A DNA stretch of 51,408 nt from Nemertoderma westbladi (lineage: Eukaryota > Xenacoelomorpha > Nemertodermatida > Nemertodermatidae). Shown one piece after another: positions 24,175 through 33,889 of this stretch (positions are counted from its first letter, which is position 1; each line of letters opens with the position of its first letter). Below the pieces are notes generated by a model, which made no database searches, was not told where the DNA came from, and saw nothing but the letters and a program-made list of their open reading frames with translations. Location: assembly GCA_032718475.1 (NCBI GenBank), contig JAUCBJ010007621.1, positions 1 to 51,408 on the forward strand, read 5' to 3'. Both the position numbers and the translations under genes were made by a program.

Positions 24175-24575
24175 TCATTATACATATTATAATGTTCAAG
24201 GTATACTCTATCAGTGTGATAAACAATGGGACAGCAACATGCCAAGCTTCTACAATGTTTTCAAGGTATACAATACAATTAATACACGGTGGACGTTTAA
24301 CAGCCCCACTACGATATAAACAATGGGGCCAAGCTTCAACAACGACTCCAAGGTATACAATGCAATTAATACACGGTAGGCGTTTAACAGCCCCACTACG
24401 ATATAAACAATGGGGCCAAGCTTCAACAACGACTCCAAGGTATACAATACAATTAATACACGGTAGGCGTTTAACAGCCCCAATACGATATAAACAATGG
24501 GGCCAAGCTTCAACAACGACTCCAAGGTATACAATACAATTAATACACGGTAGGCGTTTAACAGCCCCACTATAG
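24175..24575. repeat. 87-bp minisatellite, about 3.6 copies
   Basis: Units start with CAAGGTATACAAT at 24,262, 24,349, 24,436 and 24,523. The period of 87 is divisible by three, which leaves open frames on both strands (127 and 106 codons). I treat both as repeat artefacts. It lies inside the long-TIR element. Confidence 0.92.
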
Positions 24576-25289
24576 GGATTTCAATCTAGCATTCTAGCAC
24601 GGACCTTAGTTACTGTGTGATGTGCCACGTATTTAACTCAATTATCTCCAGGCCTGAAATCAGAATACCGTTATAATTCATTTACCGGTACTTGGCAAAA
24701 TAACTTTAGGGACGTTCATAAAGGCACGCGTTCAGGAGTGGGGGTGGGTTATCTGAAGAGTTCCAATCATTCGCAAAAGATAATATGAGCAGTTGCCATT
24801 TCTCGATCATTTCGCTGGTCGATTTGAAGGGTGAACATGATAGTCTTCCAGAAACATTAACTTCCCCCAAACTCATTCCAAAAACGAGACAAATTCACCG
24901 GATAGAATGGATCCCGTCCCAGAAGGAATACCTCGTGCTACTGTTCTCATTACCTGCAAGGTAAATTCTGTAACAAGCACCATCTGAGGTATTTTAATCC
25001 GGACAAACTTCCTCAAAGAGCCACGAAAAACAGGCTGTCGAAAATTGCTACAGTTGCTTTGTAATGATTTGTCGTGTTTATATCAAATGATGTCGTACAC
25101 AACACATACAAAAAACAGACATATGTAAATTACTTAACAATTAATTAAGTAGTTACAGTGCATCTGTCTCCCGAAACTTAAACTACATAATGTACAAAGG
25201 CTTACTCTGAATATTGAACTGAATATATTGACCCCAGATATAGCCTACCTTATTTACTTGTTTTAAAAATCACTAATATCGTAACCCTT

Positions 25290-25622
25290 GATACACAAAT
25301 CTCATGCCTTAAAGATTGAACCCATGTTTACCTTGTTACACCAAACGAAGAATACCTTGCTACACAACACTTATACCTTGGTACACTCACACTACCTTGC
25401 TACACAAAACGTATACCCTGGTACACAACTTGTATACCTTGGTACACAAAACGTATACCTTGAAAATTTAACCAATGTATACCTTGGTACACAAAATGTA
25501 TACCTTGGTACACAAATTGTATACCTTGGTACACAAAACATACCTTGAAAATTTAACCAATGTATACCTTGGTACACAAAAATGTATACCTTGAACCCAT
25601 GTATACCTTGGATGTCTACCTT
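25290..25622. repeat. GTATACCTTGGTACACAAA minisatellite
   Basis: About 15 imperfect copies of a 19-24-bp unit, GTATACCTTGGTACACAAA plus variable bases, with two copies carrying GAAAATTTAACCAAT. The same GTATACCTTGG word occurs singly at about 23,528, 23,929 and 24,090 and, inverted, in the 87-bp units. The internal arrays of this element therefore share a motif. Confidence 0.88.
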
Positions 25623-25805
25623 GAATAGCATTTAGCGTTACTTCGCCTATAAAACTTTTAGACTTGAGTATATTTATATATTTTGGCCAGATCTGGAAAG
25701 AGCTCAAAAAGACGATTCCAATGGTATATAATATATTGGGGTTCGGTAAGAAATAAAAAAAAAATATTTTGCAACGCTTTGAGCCACGTTTATTGACCAA
25801 TGACC

Positions 25806-25863
25806 AATAAGCAAACGTTTCGAGTAAACAGTATTCATCATCAGTTATCAACGTTTGCTTATT
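25806..25863 (-). other. Hairpin with hammerhead-like core words
   Basis: AATAAGCAAACGT (25,806-25,818) pairs perfectly with ACGTTTGCTTATT (25,851-25,863). Read on the minus strand the loop contains CTGATGA (25,838-25,844), and CGAAAC follows at the start of the closing stem. These are the invariant hammerhead words in the right order, with the 13-bp helix in the stem III position. Only five bases lie where stem I should be, and the stem II segment pairs poorly. A complete ribozyme is therefore not supported. Hammerhead motifs are known in Penelope-like elements. Confidence 0.35.
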
Positions 25864-26293
25864 AATAATGAAGTTCAGGATATTCGCGCTTGTTATTCTT
25901 TTCCTTATATCTATCCGTTTTCCCGCCTCCAAATCAACTAATGTTATTGTAAGCATACTGCTGTTGCTTACCAACTCATAAAATAAATAACACGTTCTAG
26001 AATTTTGTGTATTTATTAAATAAATGGCATGCAGCGAACGATAATTCTTGCAATCTTTGAACGTCTATTTCTCAGCTGTTTCTAAACGGAAACTCAGATA
26101 TTGTTTACATATTTCGAATCCTTGCAACGCAAGCTTATAATGATATGAAAAAAATACGACTAATGTGAAGAATGACATGATACGGAGGGTGCGATTTCGC
26201 AAAATACACTTTTTTAAAACGCTTATAAATAAAATAAGGCAAAAATCGAAAATTAATATGGAAATATAATGATAAAGATTTGTAGAAAAATCT

Positions 26294-26316
26294 GGGGGGG
26301 GGGGGGGGGTGGGGGG
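26294..26316. repeat. Poly-G tract (16 G, T, 6 G)
   Basis: It lies in the right arm of the long-TIR element. The left arm has a C-rich, shorter counterpart near 22,800-22,820, so the tract has expanded in one arm. Confidence 0.85.
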
Positions 26317-26370
26317 CATGCTCCGTGTCATCAGAAAATGACACTATATTACGTATAGTGTGGGGTGAAC

Positions 26371-26744
26371 CACGTAAGTCCAGGTGAGCCTTAGCGTAGG
26401 GGTATAATTAGTGGAGCCAATAAGTCAGTCAATCATGGATCCAAACTTGGTAGACCATGTACTGTAGTGTATCAAAAGTTTAGAAATTCTACACACGGAC
26501 ATACTTCTATAATAGTTCCTCTGCCTGCCGCTAGGTGGTGAATTGACAGAAACATAAAAGTAGCTGTAATTATAGAACCAACCATCAGATTCATCTGGAA
26601 TTTGGTAGGAGTAAAACAAGCATTGCTGAATAAAGAGATTCCGCTCACAGACAAACTTTTACAGTTTCTATGTCTGACGGTAGGGGGCGAACGACTAGGT
26701 CCACTAATTGTACCTCTACACAAAGGCTCACCTGAGCTTACGTG
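26371..26744. mobile_element. MITE with about 45-bp imperfect TIRs
   Basis: The left end 26,371-26,415 (CACGTAAGTCCAGGTGAGCC..ATAATTAGTGGA) and right end 26,700-26,744 (TCCACTAATTGTACC..GGCTCACCTGAGCTTACGTG) are inverted copies. There is no coding region. It abuts the long-TIR element within 10 bp. The target duplication and superfamily are unresolved. Confidence 0.75.
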
Positions 26745-27028
26745 CTGCGCGTAGTCCCCACCCACGTACGTGTATGTATGTATGTGAACACCTTAGAAGC
26801 TATCTATAGCTCGTCCGTCAATGGAAAGTTAAATCAATCGACATAACTCAGCTCAACCCCAGGATGTGGAAAAATAGTTTCGAAAAAAATTATTAAACCT
26901 CAACTTTGTGACCGGACCCATTGACCGGACCCTCTAAATACCGTACTGAAGCTTTATATTTGATTTATATTTTAATTGTGTATTATTGACCGGACCCTTA
27001 TTATCACAATTAAGTAACCAATGAGACC
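26745..27028. other. Non-coding stretch
   Basis: No gene was seen. GACCGGACCC recurs three times at 26,910-27,000. Confidence 0.4.
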
Positions 27029-27115
27029 CTTGGAGGTGTTTCATTGGGTCCCCCAGGCTTGACACAAAGCCGCCGCAGGTGGCCTTGAAGATGTGGATGA
27101 TCTAGCAAATGTCAT
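27029..27115 (+). pseudogene. Small remnant of the 29.6-33.2 kb LINE family
   Basis: GGAGGTGTTTCATTGGGTCCCCCAGGCTTGACAC is followed after a deletion by GAAGATGTGGATGATCTAGC and AAATGTCATG. Both blocks match the LINE C-terminal region in order. It is about 90 bp. Confidence 0.75.
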
Positions 27116-27375
27116 GAACTCACTGCTATGTTAGGTGGGAGGCCAGCTGATAGTGCCAGTCAGTACCATGGCTTTAAAATATTTATTATTTAAAATCAGA
27201 GCGTTCATCATCTGAGAAGACATTGTCCAATAGACAGCTCAATGACTTATAGACCCGCATATTTTATAGCCCATTCATTACCTTGGCAACCAGGTCCTAG
27301 GTTCATAAAAGCATCTGAATATGACTTGGTTCATATATTTTACAAAGGTTTTCATACATCTGCAAATACAGTGTG
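27116..27375. other. Non-coding stretch
   Basis: No feature recognised between the LINE remnant and the duplicated segment. Confidence 0.35.
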
Positions 27376-28717
27376 GCCTTACATCCTTAAGTGGTAGCTA
27401 AATGAGTACTGGAATTTCCTCTGGTGAGTAAAGTTCTGGGGGGACCGCACTGCAAATAAGTTGTCACACTTTGTGCGTAATCCTTGGCCTATCGGCCGAA
27501 GAAAATTTACTTTACTTATACTTTTAGCTATTACCACCCCTGCAACTCCAACTGTTACCACCACTACAACTCCAACTATTGACACTCCTTCAACTCCAGC
27601 AATTACCACCCCTGCAACTCCAACTGTTACCACCACCACTACAATTCCAACTATTTCCACTCCTTCAACTCCAGCTGTTACCACCCCTGAAACTCCAGCC
27701 TTGCCCCGTCAACTAACTCCCAGAAAAGCGTTACGTGAAGCTATAATACAGGTGATAAAACCTGTTCAAAGTGCTTCTACTATAGCAGCTGTTAACAATA
27801 TGAAGAAGCCAAGGAAGAGAATACAGATAAAATGTGGTGATGTGATTACTGGCGAAGAAGCATTGAGATGTCTTAAGTTAGAGGAGGAAGAACGAGCTAG
27901 GAAAAGGGCAGGGAAAGCAGCAGCAAAAACAGTGGGTAAAGGTTGTAGTCGTGGGAAAGGATATGAAAAGCGTCAGTCTCAAGCTCAACATCTATGCCTG
28001 TAATCAATACATCCATATGCTATATTTGCATGAAGTTGATCCACCTCATAATCATGACGAGGAAGAAAGCGATGAGGATATTGATTGGGTTGGATGTAAC
28101 ACATGCATCCGATGGTTCCATGTTATATGTGTGGATGATGTTGACAATCCCTGTAATATATGCCAAATTGCTAACTTTGTGTAACATTGTAACTCAAACT
28201 GCATGAAATGTGCTATTATATTTCATATTATCGAACTTTTACTGTACTACGTGTTATAGTAAGTACTAGTAGTATTAAGGGCAAAACCTACAAGGCAGTA
28301 AGGAGGAAATAGTTAGCCTATTAAGTATAAATAAGGGGGAAACCTACATGGGCCACATACTTATTTATTCTTACCGTTCTGAATAAATCCTTTGCTAGCC
28401 TCCATGGTGATTCGATTCTGTTATCCAGAATATATGCAGTTATATATATCCAGTTTATATGTAGTTATACAGATTAATTTGCTTCAGGTATTATATCCGT
28501 ATATTTCATTCTCGAACAGACAATAATTATTAAATAGAAATAAGCGCTATAAAGGAACTTAATAAATAAGGAGATTAAAATTAAAAAAAAGGATTAAAGT
28601 TAGGACTTATAATAAATAATATTGCTAACCAGTAGCTGATTTGCGCACTGGCCTATCATCGACGGCACACAAGAAGAACATTTCCAACCCATGATTACAC
28701 AAATGCATTTTCTGAAT
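27376..28717 (+). repeat. Duplicated segment, copy A (partner 43,958-45,328)
   Basis: It is collinear with 43,958-45,328 at very high identity. Copy B carries two small additions (about 6 and 18 bp). Copy A begins inside a SINE body (GCCTTACATCC) and both end at TTCTGAAT. The segment comprises SINE tail, transposase C-terminus and about 500 bp of AT-rich 3' sequence. Confidence 0.93.
27461..28184 (+). pseudogene. Pogo-like transposase C-terminus with PHD-like finger, copy A
   Basis: The frame 27,461-28,003 encodes a Thr/Pro repeat (TTPATPTVTTTTTPTIDTPS) and then a basic/acidic region (LTPRKALREAII, RKRIQIKCGDVITGEEALR, EEEERARKRAGKAAAKT). It shifts to a frame at 27,951-28,184 with NHDEEESDEDIDWVGCNTC, IRWFHVICVDDV and NPCNIC. 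The W-x2-C-x2-C-x2-WFH-x2-C pattern is the second half of a PHD-type finger. This order occurs at the C-terminus of many animal Pogo/Tigger-like DDE transposases. The catalytic domain is missing and the finger is split by a frame change, so it is non-functional. The first 23 residues come from SINE tail sequence. Confidence 0.7.
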
Positions 28718-28824
28718 GTTTTTCGATATGTGTGTATACAAATATGCAAACATGCGAACCTTTTGATTAAAATACCGGTGACAACAATGACATAATTTGA
28801 AGACGAAGTGAGTATTACAATTTT
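28718..28824. other. Non-coding stretch
   Basis: Short AT-rich link between the duplicated segment and the R1 repeat. Confidence 0.3.
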
Positions 28825-29220
28825 GGGACAAAACGATAAATACATAACCGAGGTGAAAATAAGAAAGGGCAGGGCGTCAAGTACTAGCACAATCAACTCA
28901 CGTGTGGAGTTAGTAAGAAAGTGAAAGTAATTGAGAGGGTGAGGTCAAGTACTAGCACTAACAACTCGCGATCGGAGTTAGTAAGAAAGTGAAAGTAATT
29001 GAGAGGGTGAGGTCAAGTACTAGCACTAACAACTCGCGATCGGAGTTAGTAAGAAAGTGAAGTAATTAACACAGAGTGAGAGAGAGAGAGAGGGAGAGAG
29101 AGAGAGAGAGAGAAATCGATTAAAGGCGGGTAAAGCGAGTGAGGTAAAGTAAATCGAGTGATATAAAGTGAATTTTAAAGGAAATGTTAGAGCGTTGGTT
29201 GACACACCGCCCCTCTTGGC
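28825..29220 (+). repeat. Dispersed repeat family R1, copy 2
   Basis: See copy 1 at 16,095. Here an internal unit of about 63 bp (GTCAAGTACTAGCAC, CAACTCGCGATCGGAGTTAG, TAAGAAAGTGAAAGTAATTG) is present about 2.5 times, and a GA microsatellite at 29,076-29,113 has expanded. Confidence 0.7.
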
Positions 29221-29409
29221 AGGGAGTGCCAAAAGGAGACATAGGAAAACCAACACGATATAGATAGAGTGATAGGGTGTACAAGTCTACGTATAACCAA
29301 TGAAATACTCAACCGCCACCATACTAAAGGGTTAATATCAACGAGTTAGTACGTGTGAGATAATGAGAGAGTTCCATGTTCGAGGCGATGCCACATCGAA
29401 TTTGAGTTC
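29221..29409. other. Non-coding stretch
   Basis: No feature recognised before the 3' end of the LINE. Confidence 0.3.
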
Positions 29410-29583
29410 GAAACAATGTTACATCGAGTTTGTGTTCAATCGGAGTTCTTCAGTCCGTTTCCGTCGTCCCCAGGTGTACATCCCCAATACGAGAGGATCT
29501 CATCGGGATCGGATCCCTCCAACAGACAAAGTTTACTAACGGGACTACTACTAGCATCGGCATGCTGCATTGCAGCTGCATTT

Positions 29584-32094
29584 TTAAGAATGCTGTGCCG
29601 GCTTGTCAACAAAATTGCACCGCCACAACTCCCTATCACCCATGACATTTGCTAGATCATCCACATCTGTAAGGCCAGTGTCCTTTAAGATGCGTCTCAA
29701 GAAAGTCATGGGCTGTCCACCATGCTTATTCACTCCATGAGGCTGCCAAAGTACAAGATTATGCACTGGCTGGTCCTCACGGCGAAAGCAATGTCCTGCA
29801 AAGCGGAGGCGATTTTGTTCTAGTGTCAAGCTTGGGGGAACCAATGAGACACCTCCAATGTTATATAGTGTCTGGTTGGAGATGTGTGCATTGTATTTGA
29901 CACAATGAACCCGGCGTAGCATTCTTGTGAAGGTGCCATCCAGAGATTTGGTGGCCTCAGCTGTTAGAGCCCAGCATGGACTCCCGTAGAGGAGTACTGG
30001 AACTACTGCTGCTCTAAATAATCGATTAATTCTCGGTGACTTCCAAATCCTGGAAAGCCTATTCAAGGCTGCCCATGCCTTTCCCTTACGTATTCGAAGG
30101 TCCTCACCTGACTTCCGGATCCATGATCCCAGGTAACAGAAGTCGTCCACATGCTCAAGCATACCATCCTTTGAGCTTATGCTCATCCGATCAGAGACTT
30201 GCTGAGGACTTTCAAAGTTAACGGTCAGAATTTTGGTCTTTCTGGAGTTAATAAAAAGACCAACACTAGAAGCAGCATGTTCTAATGAGCTGAGGAGCCG
30301 TTGGGCTCCCTCTAATGATTCTGAGAGTACTCCTAAGTCATCAGCAAAGTCTAGATCAGTTAGGTACTTGGCAGGATTTCCTCGACTTCTGGAGCCAGTA
30401 GGTGGAGTTATCATCACCTCATCATCATTATGATGATCTAAGGACATGCGTAGAACATAGTCAACCACAACAATGAACAAGAATGGTGCAAGTGTGTCTC
30501 CTTGGAGGACGCCCCATAACACTTCAAATGGTTCTGTGTCACCGTCTACAGTAGACACAAATGTTGTCGAACCATCGTATACTGATCTGATTGCTGCAAT
30601 AATTTCATCAGGAATCCCATATAATGAAAGTATGCTGAACATACGTGAGCGAGAGACTGAATCAAAGGCCTTGAAGAAGTCAACAAAGATAACAGCCAGA
30701 TGCCTGTCTTTCTTTTTTGATAATTCTTCAATTATCCTTCTAAGTGCCAAAATGGGCTCCATGGTCCCACGACCTTTACGGAACCCATTCTGATTTCCAC
30801 GGAGCAGTCTCTCAATGGGATCCCTGATGCGATTTAATAGAATCCTATTGTATAGCTTTGCAGCAATCGAGATCAATGAGATTCCCCGAAAAGAACCATA
30901 GAGTGTTAGGTTGCCCTTCTTGGGAACTGGCACCAACTTATTTGTTTTCATTTCTTGTGGGACTCTTGTTGTTCGGTACATGTCTACTATGATGGGATAG
31001 ATGAGCTTTAAACACTCAGGTATTTTAAAGACCTCAGGGGGAACACCATCTACTCCACTGGCACGATTGGTTTTAATGCTCTTTGCAGCAGCCTTCACTT
31101 CTGCAAAGGAGATATCGCCAATGGGAATATCTGGGAGTACAGACTCAGACACTTTTACTTCTATAAAGTTATCAGGCAATACCCTGTCATTATTGAGGAG
31201 CTTTTCAAAGTGGGCTTTCCAACCATTGAGGCGATCGGCTGGTGATTCAGCCTTAACCTTGGTGGTTGGTTGGCTTTTCCGCCCAGTAAGCAGATTGATT
31301 GATTTCCATGCCTGGAATGATTGCCTGCTGTCGTCAGCATCATTGATGGCATCAACCTGTTGGTTTATTAGCTCCTGTAGATTAACAGAGTAGTACTGCC
31401 TATTCAGGGACCTAGATGCAGCCTTAACTGCATTCTTGGCCGCTGTAGTCTGTTTGAGTCGGGACTCTTTCTGTGCCTTATGAAGGTCATTTCGGCACTT
31501 CTGAATTTTGTTGTCAGTCCAGGGGGCCCTTTTCCTGTTTCGAGGGTATACAGGAACTGTTTCTGCAGCTGCTAACTTAACTGCTTCTGTAAAGGCAGTA
31601 TAGCCCTCACAGTGATCTGCTGCCTCAGAGGCAAGAGCCTCATACCTGTTGCTCAGCTGTAGTGTGAAGCTGGATCTCACACTTGGCTGTTGCAACAGAG
31701 AGGACCAGTCATGCCGCGGCAAGGCAGATTTCGTTGTTCTGCTAGCACGCAGACTAAGTCTTACCTTGGCCACAATAAGGCGGTGATCACTGGAGAAGGG
31801 TCGAAGTGTAAATGCATTACAGTCTTGTATAGAGCATTTCCTATGAAACAGAATATGGTCTATCTGGGACTTGTGACCACTGGGTCCACTATGAGTCCAT
31901 AGCTTTTTTCCAGTTCGCTTCTTGAACTGGGTTCCAGCCGAAAACAATCCATTTCCAGAGATAAAATCCTGAAGATGGACAGAATTTCGGTTAACACTAT
32001 TGCTATAGACCCAGGGCGATGTAGGTGATTGATGCAGACTTGCATTAAAGTCTCCCAGGAATGTTAAGAATGCATGCTGGCTGATCCACTCCAT
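29584..32094 (-). pseudogene. LINE pol: endonuclease C-terminal part plus reverse transcriptase
   Basis: An 836-codon open frame. It opens in the middle of the APE endonuclease (LGDFNASL at residues 13-20, SDHRLIVAKVR at about 102). A basic linker follows (about 180-300), then the reverse transcriptase (about 340-620): SFRGISLISIAAKLYN at 401, FVDFFKAFDSV at 470, GVLQGDTLAPFLF at 528, and the catalytic FADD at 583. The C-terminal part has LRFAGHCFRREDQPVH and FLRRILKDTG, a segment common to several LINE clades. The RT would copy element RNA at nicked target DNA. The Met here is not the real start: the protein continues upstream in another frame (32,890-32,045), with a +1 shift near 32,112. 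RT catalytic residues look intact, so only this shift clearly inactivates the copy. Confidence 0.88.
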
Positions 32095-32890
32095 CAGTAG
32101 CTGCTTGTAGATTGTGGTAGAAATTTTCCACCTCCTCTACAGGGGCAACACTAGTTGGAGAGTAGCACACAATCAGAACCACCTTAGGAAACTTCTTAGC
32201 CAGTCTTCCAGAACATGAGAAGTGGCAACGGATGATGCGGTTAGAGATTTGGTCTATTTTGTCCAATGCTGCATGTGCAGTTGGATTCATCAATAGACCA
32301 ATTCCACCATTGCCACTATCATCTGCTGACGCGAGGGCGAGTCGCCAACCGCCCCCCATGTCCTTAATCAGAACCTCATCAGTCTGTCCAGTCTGCATTC
32401 GGTGCTCTTGAACACCCACTGCGCTAAGAGAAAGCTTATCTGCCAAGGCAGGCAGCTCACCTTGTCGCATTGGGGACCTGAGTGTTAGGGTGTTTACTGA
32501 GGCTAGTCTAGTGACTTGCCTCAGATTCACCAATGGCTTTGTTGGTCGGGGTGTAACATGAGAGTAGCCTCCAACTCCAGAATCCCTCTCCCCATTACAA
32601 TCTGGCCTCCCTGGTGACCCAGGGTTTGGGCCAGAAAGGTCATCAGGAAAGGGACTCAAAGAATTGTTGGCTGCTCTCTCTCCAGTAGGGGGTGAGACAG
32701 GCAGCCGGTCAGGAGTTAACTGACACCTGTGAGGCCGATTGTGTCCGGTAATTCCACTGGCCTCTAGTGGCCGGACCTCCGCATTGCTAATGTAATCCAT
32801 AGTGGGGGTTGGGGGGTGCTTTTTTGCCGAGTCAGCTCTCGGGGCAAATACCGCACCCTGGTTTGCCATTCCACAGGGTGGGTGTCGCAA
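32045..32890 (-). pseudogene. LINE pol N-terminus: APE-type endonuclease, first part
   Basis: 281 codons. Residues 1 to about 115 are Pro/Gly/Ser-rich and unrecognised. From about 120: LASVNTLTLRSPMRQGEL, LSAVGVQEHRMQTG (the QEH box, catalytic Glu), GGIGLLMNP, VVLIVCYSPTSVAPVEEVEN. The frame then leaves the family pattern after FYHN, near 32,112, and runs to an early stop, while the matching continuation is in the frame of 32,094-29,584. A one-base insertion is the simplest explanation. Confidence 0.82.
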
Positions 32891-33230
32891 TGGAGTCAGA
32901 TATGAGGCCCATCACCCATATCTACTCTGGCACACATGACCCACCATTGGCTGTTGCAGCTCATCTGCTGGGTCATGCCCTGTACCCTTGCTGCCAGGTG
33001 CAGGTCGCAGTGAAGTGCTCTCAGAGTGGACATGAGAACACTCTACTCCTGACCAGCCATTGGTAGATCACCATCTGCCTGGTCAGGCCATATACCCCTG
33101 CAGCCAAGTATATGGGTCCTTAATCCAGGACCAAGGGCGTCCTTATCCCAGAACGAAGGGGGTCCTAGTTACAGGACCAGATTTGCCCTAGTAATAGGGT
33201 CTATGCAGCTACAGGTGGCACCTCCTTTAT

Positions 33231-33626
33231 GCTGCATGGAGGTGGCAAGTTTTCTTGATCAATGACCTAGAATACCTGACCTGACAATGAACTAACGGGA
33301 CGGAGGAGGTCAGACTTGTCGTAGGCGATGCGAACAGTGCAAACTCATCCATCTTTACCGGGCCGAACCTCAAAAACTCGTCCGATTCTCCATGAGTTTC
33401 TAGGTTTCTCATCTGTAATGATCACGACATCGTCCACCTTGAGGTTCCTCTGGGGCGCAGTCCACTTGGAACGTTTGTGGAGCATAGGGATATATTCCCG
33501 GATCGATATGTCGCAGAAATGATCAGACAGGCCCTGTGCCTGTCGCCAGGATTTGCGGCCGAGTTCGTCTTTACGGTCAAATTTCCCTGGTGGGGATAGT
33601 TGGACAGGGTTCCTGAGTCTTCTCTA
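33231..33626. other. Non-coding stretch between LINE and CACTG-bounded unit
   Basis: No gene recognised. The open frames at 33,227-33,412 and 33,328-33,522 are short and featureless, though base composition is more even than in the flanks. It could belong to the target of the LINE insertion. Confidence 0.35.
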
Positions 33627-33661
33627 CACTGAAAGAAGTAACTGGCGTTTTTTTCCTAAAA

Positions 33662-33738
33662 AACCACCGGTTTTCCAAAAAAGTTGCGCTTAAAGTGCAA
33701 CACCAGAACGAGGCGCTTTTTTTGGAAAACCGGCGGTT
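33662..33738. repeat. 21-bp inverted repeat near the left terminus
   Basis: AACCACCGGTTTTCCAAAAAA (33,662-33,682) is the inverted copy of 33,718-33,738 with one mismatch. The spacer itself contains TTGCGCTTAAAGTGCAA, a second hairpin. This is a typical subterminal hairpin. Confidence 0.8.
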
Positions 33739-33794
33739 AAAAAATTTAAAATAATTATAATAATTATAATTATAAAAATAATAAAATAATAAAA

Positions 33795-33831
33795 AACTAT
33801 AATCCTAATAAGCGTTATTAGGATTATAGTT
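33795..33831. repeat. Perfect 17-bp hairpin, 3-base loop
   Basis: AACTATAATCCTAATAA, loop GCG, then the exact reverse complement. It sits between the left-terminal hairpins and the 105-bp array. Confidence 0.92.
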
Positions 33832-33889
33832 GCTTTATCAAACCTGCAGTTATAAAATTAATAAGTGGTTGTTTAATTTTTATAAGATG

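Larger units (their letters stand above)
22744..26362. mobile_element. 3.6-kb element with about 500-600-bp inverted arms
   Basis: The left arm 22,744-23,340 and the right arm 25,864-26,362 are inverted copies. The inner 330 bp are nearly identical, including a shared open frame (TITLVDLEAGKRIDIRKRIT). The outer ends share GTAATATAGTGTCATTTTCT and GACACGG. The left arm has about 85 extra bases near 22,850-22,935. The interior has no transposase; it carries two minisatellites and scattered GTATACCTTGG words. It is best described as a foldback-like or long-TIR non-autonomous DNA element. No target duplication was resolved. Confidence 0.8.
29410..33230 (-). mobile_element. Near-complete APE-type LINE
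   Basis: On the minus strand: about 340 bp of 5' leader (33,230-32,891), an endonuclease frame (32,890-32,045), the main frame (32,094-29,584), and about 170 bp of 3' sequence. The exact ends and target duplication are not resolved. Rearranged copies lie at 17,993-19,425 and 27,029-27,115, so the family has been active more than once here. The domain order EN-RT-C-terminal domain excludes R2/NeSL-type (RLE) LINEs. Clade placement among Jockey/RTE-like groups needs a tree. Confidence 0.85.

Noticed and set aside
24192-24575. Genes on both strands through the 87-bp array
   Set aside because: The period is a multiple of three, both strands are open equally, and there are no domain features.
25806-25863. 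Complete hammerhead ribozyme
   Set aside because: Core words and one helix are present but stem I is absent and stem II is weak. Kept only as a hammerhead-like hairpin.
22744-26362. Polinton/Maverick element
   Set aside because: The long TIRs are compatible, but the element is only 3.6 kb and carries no polymerase, integrase or capsid-type gene.
27379-27684. Antisense Val/Gly-rich protein (also at 43,980-44,267)
   Set aside because: It is the complement of the Thr/Pro repeat, with no independent support.
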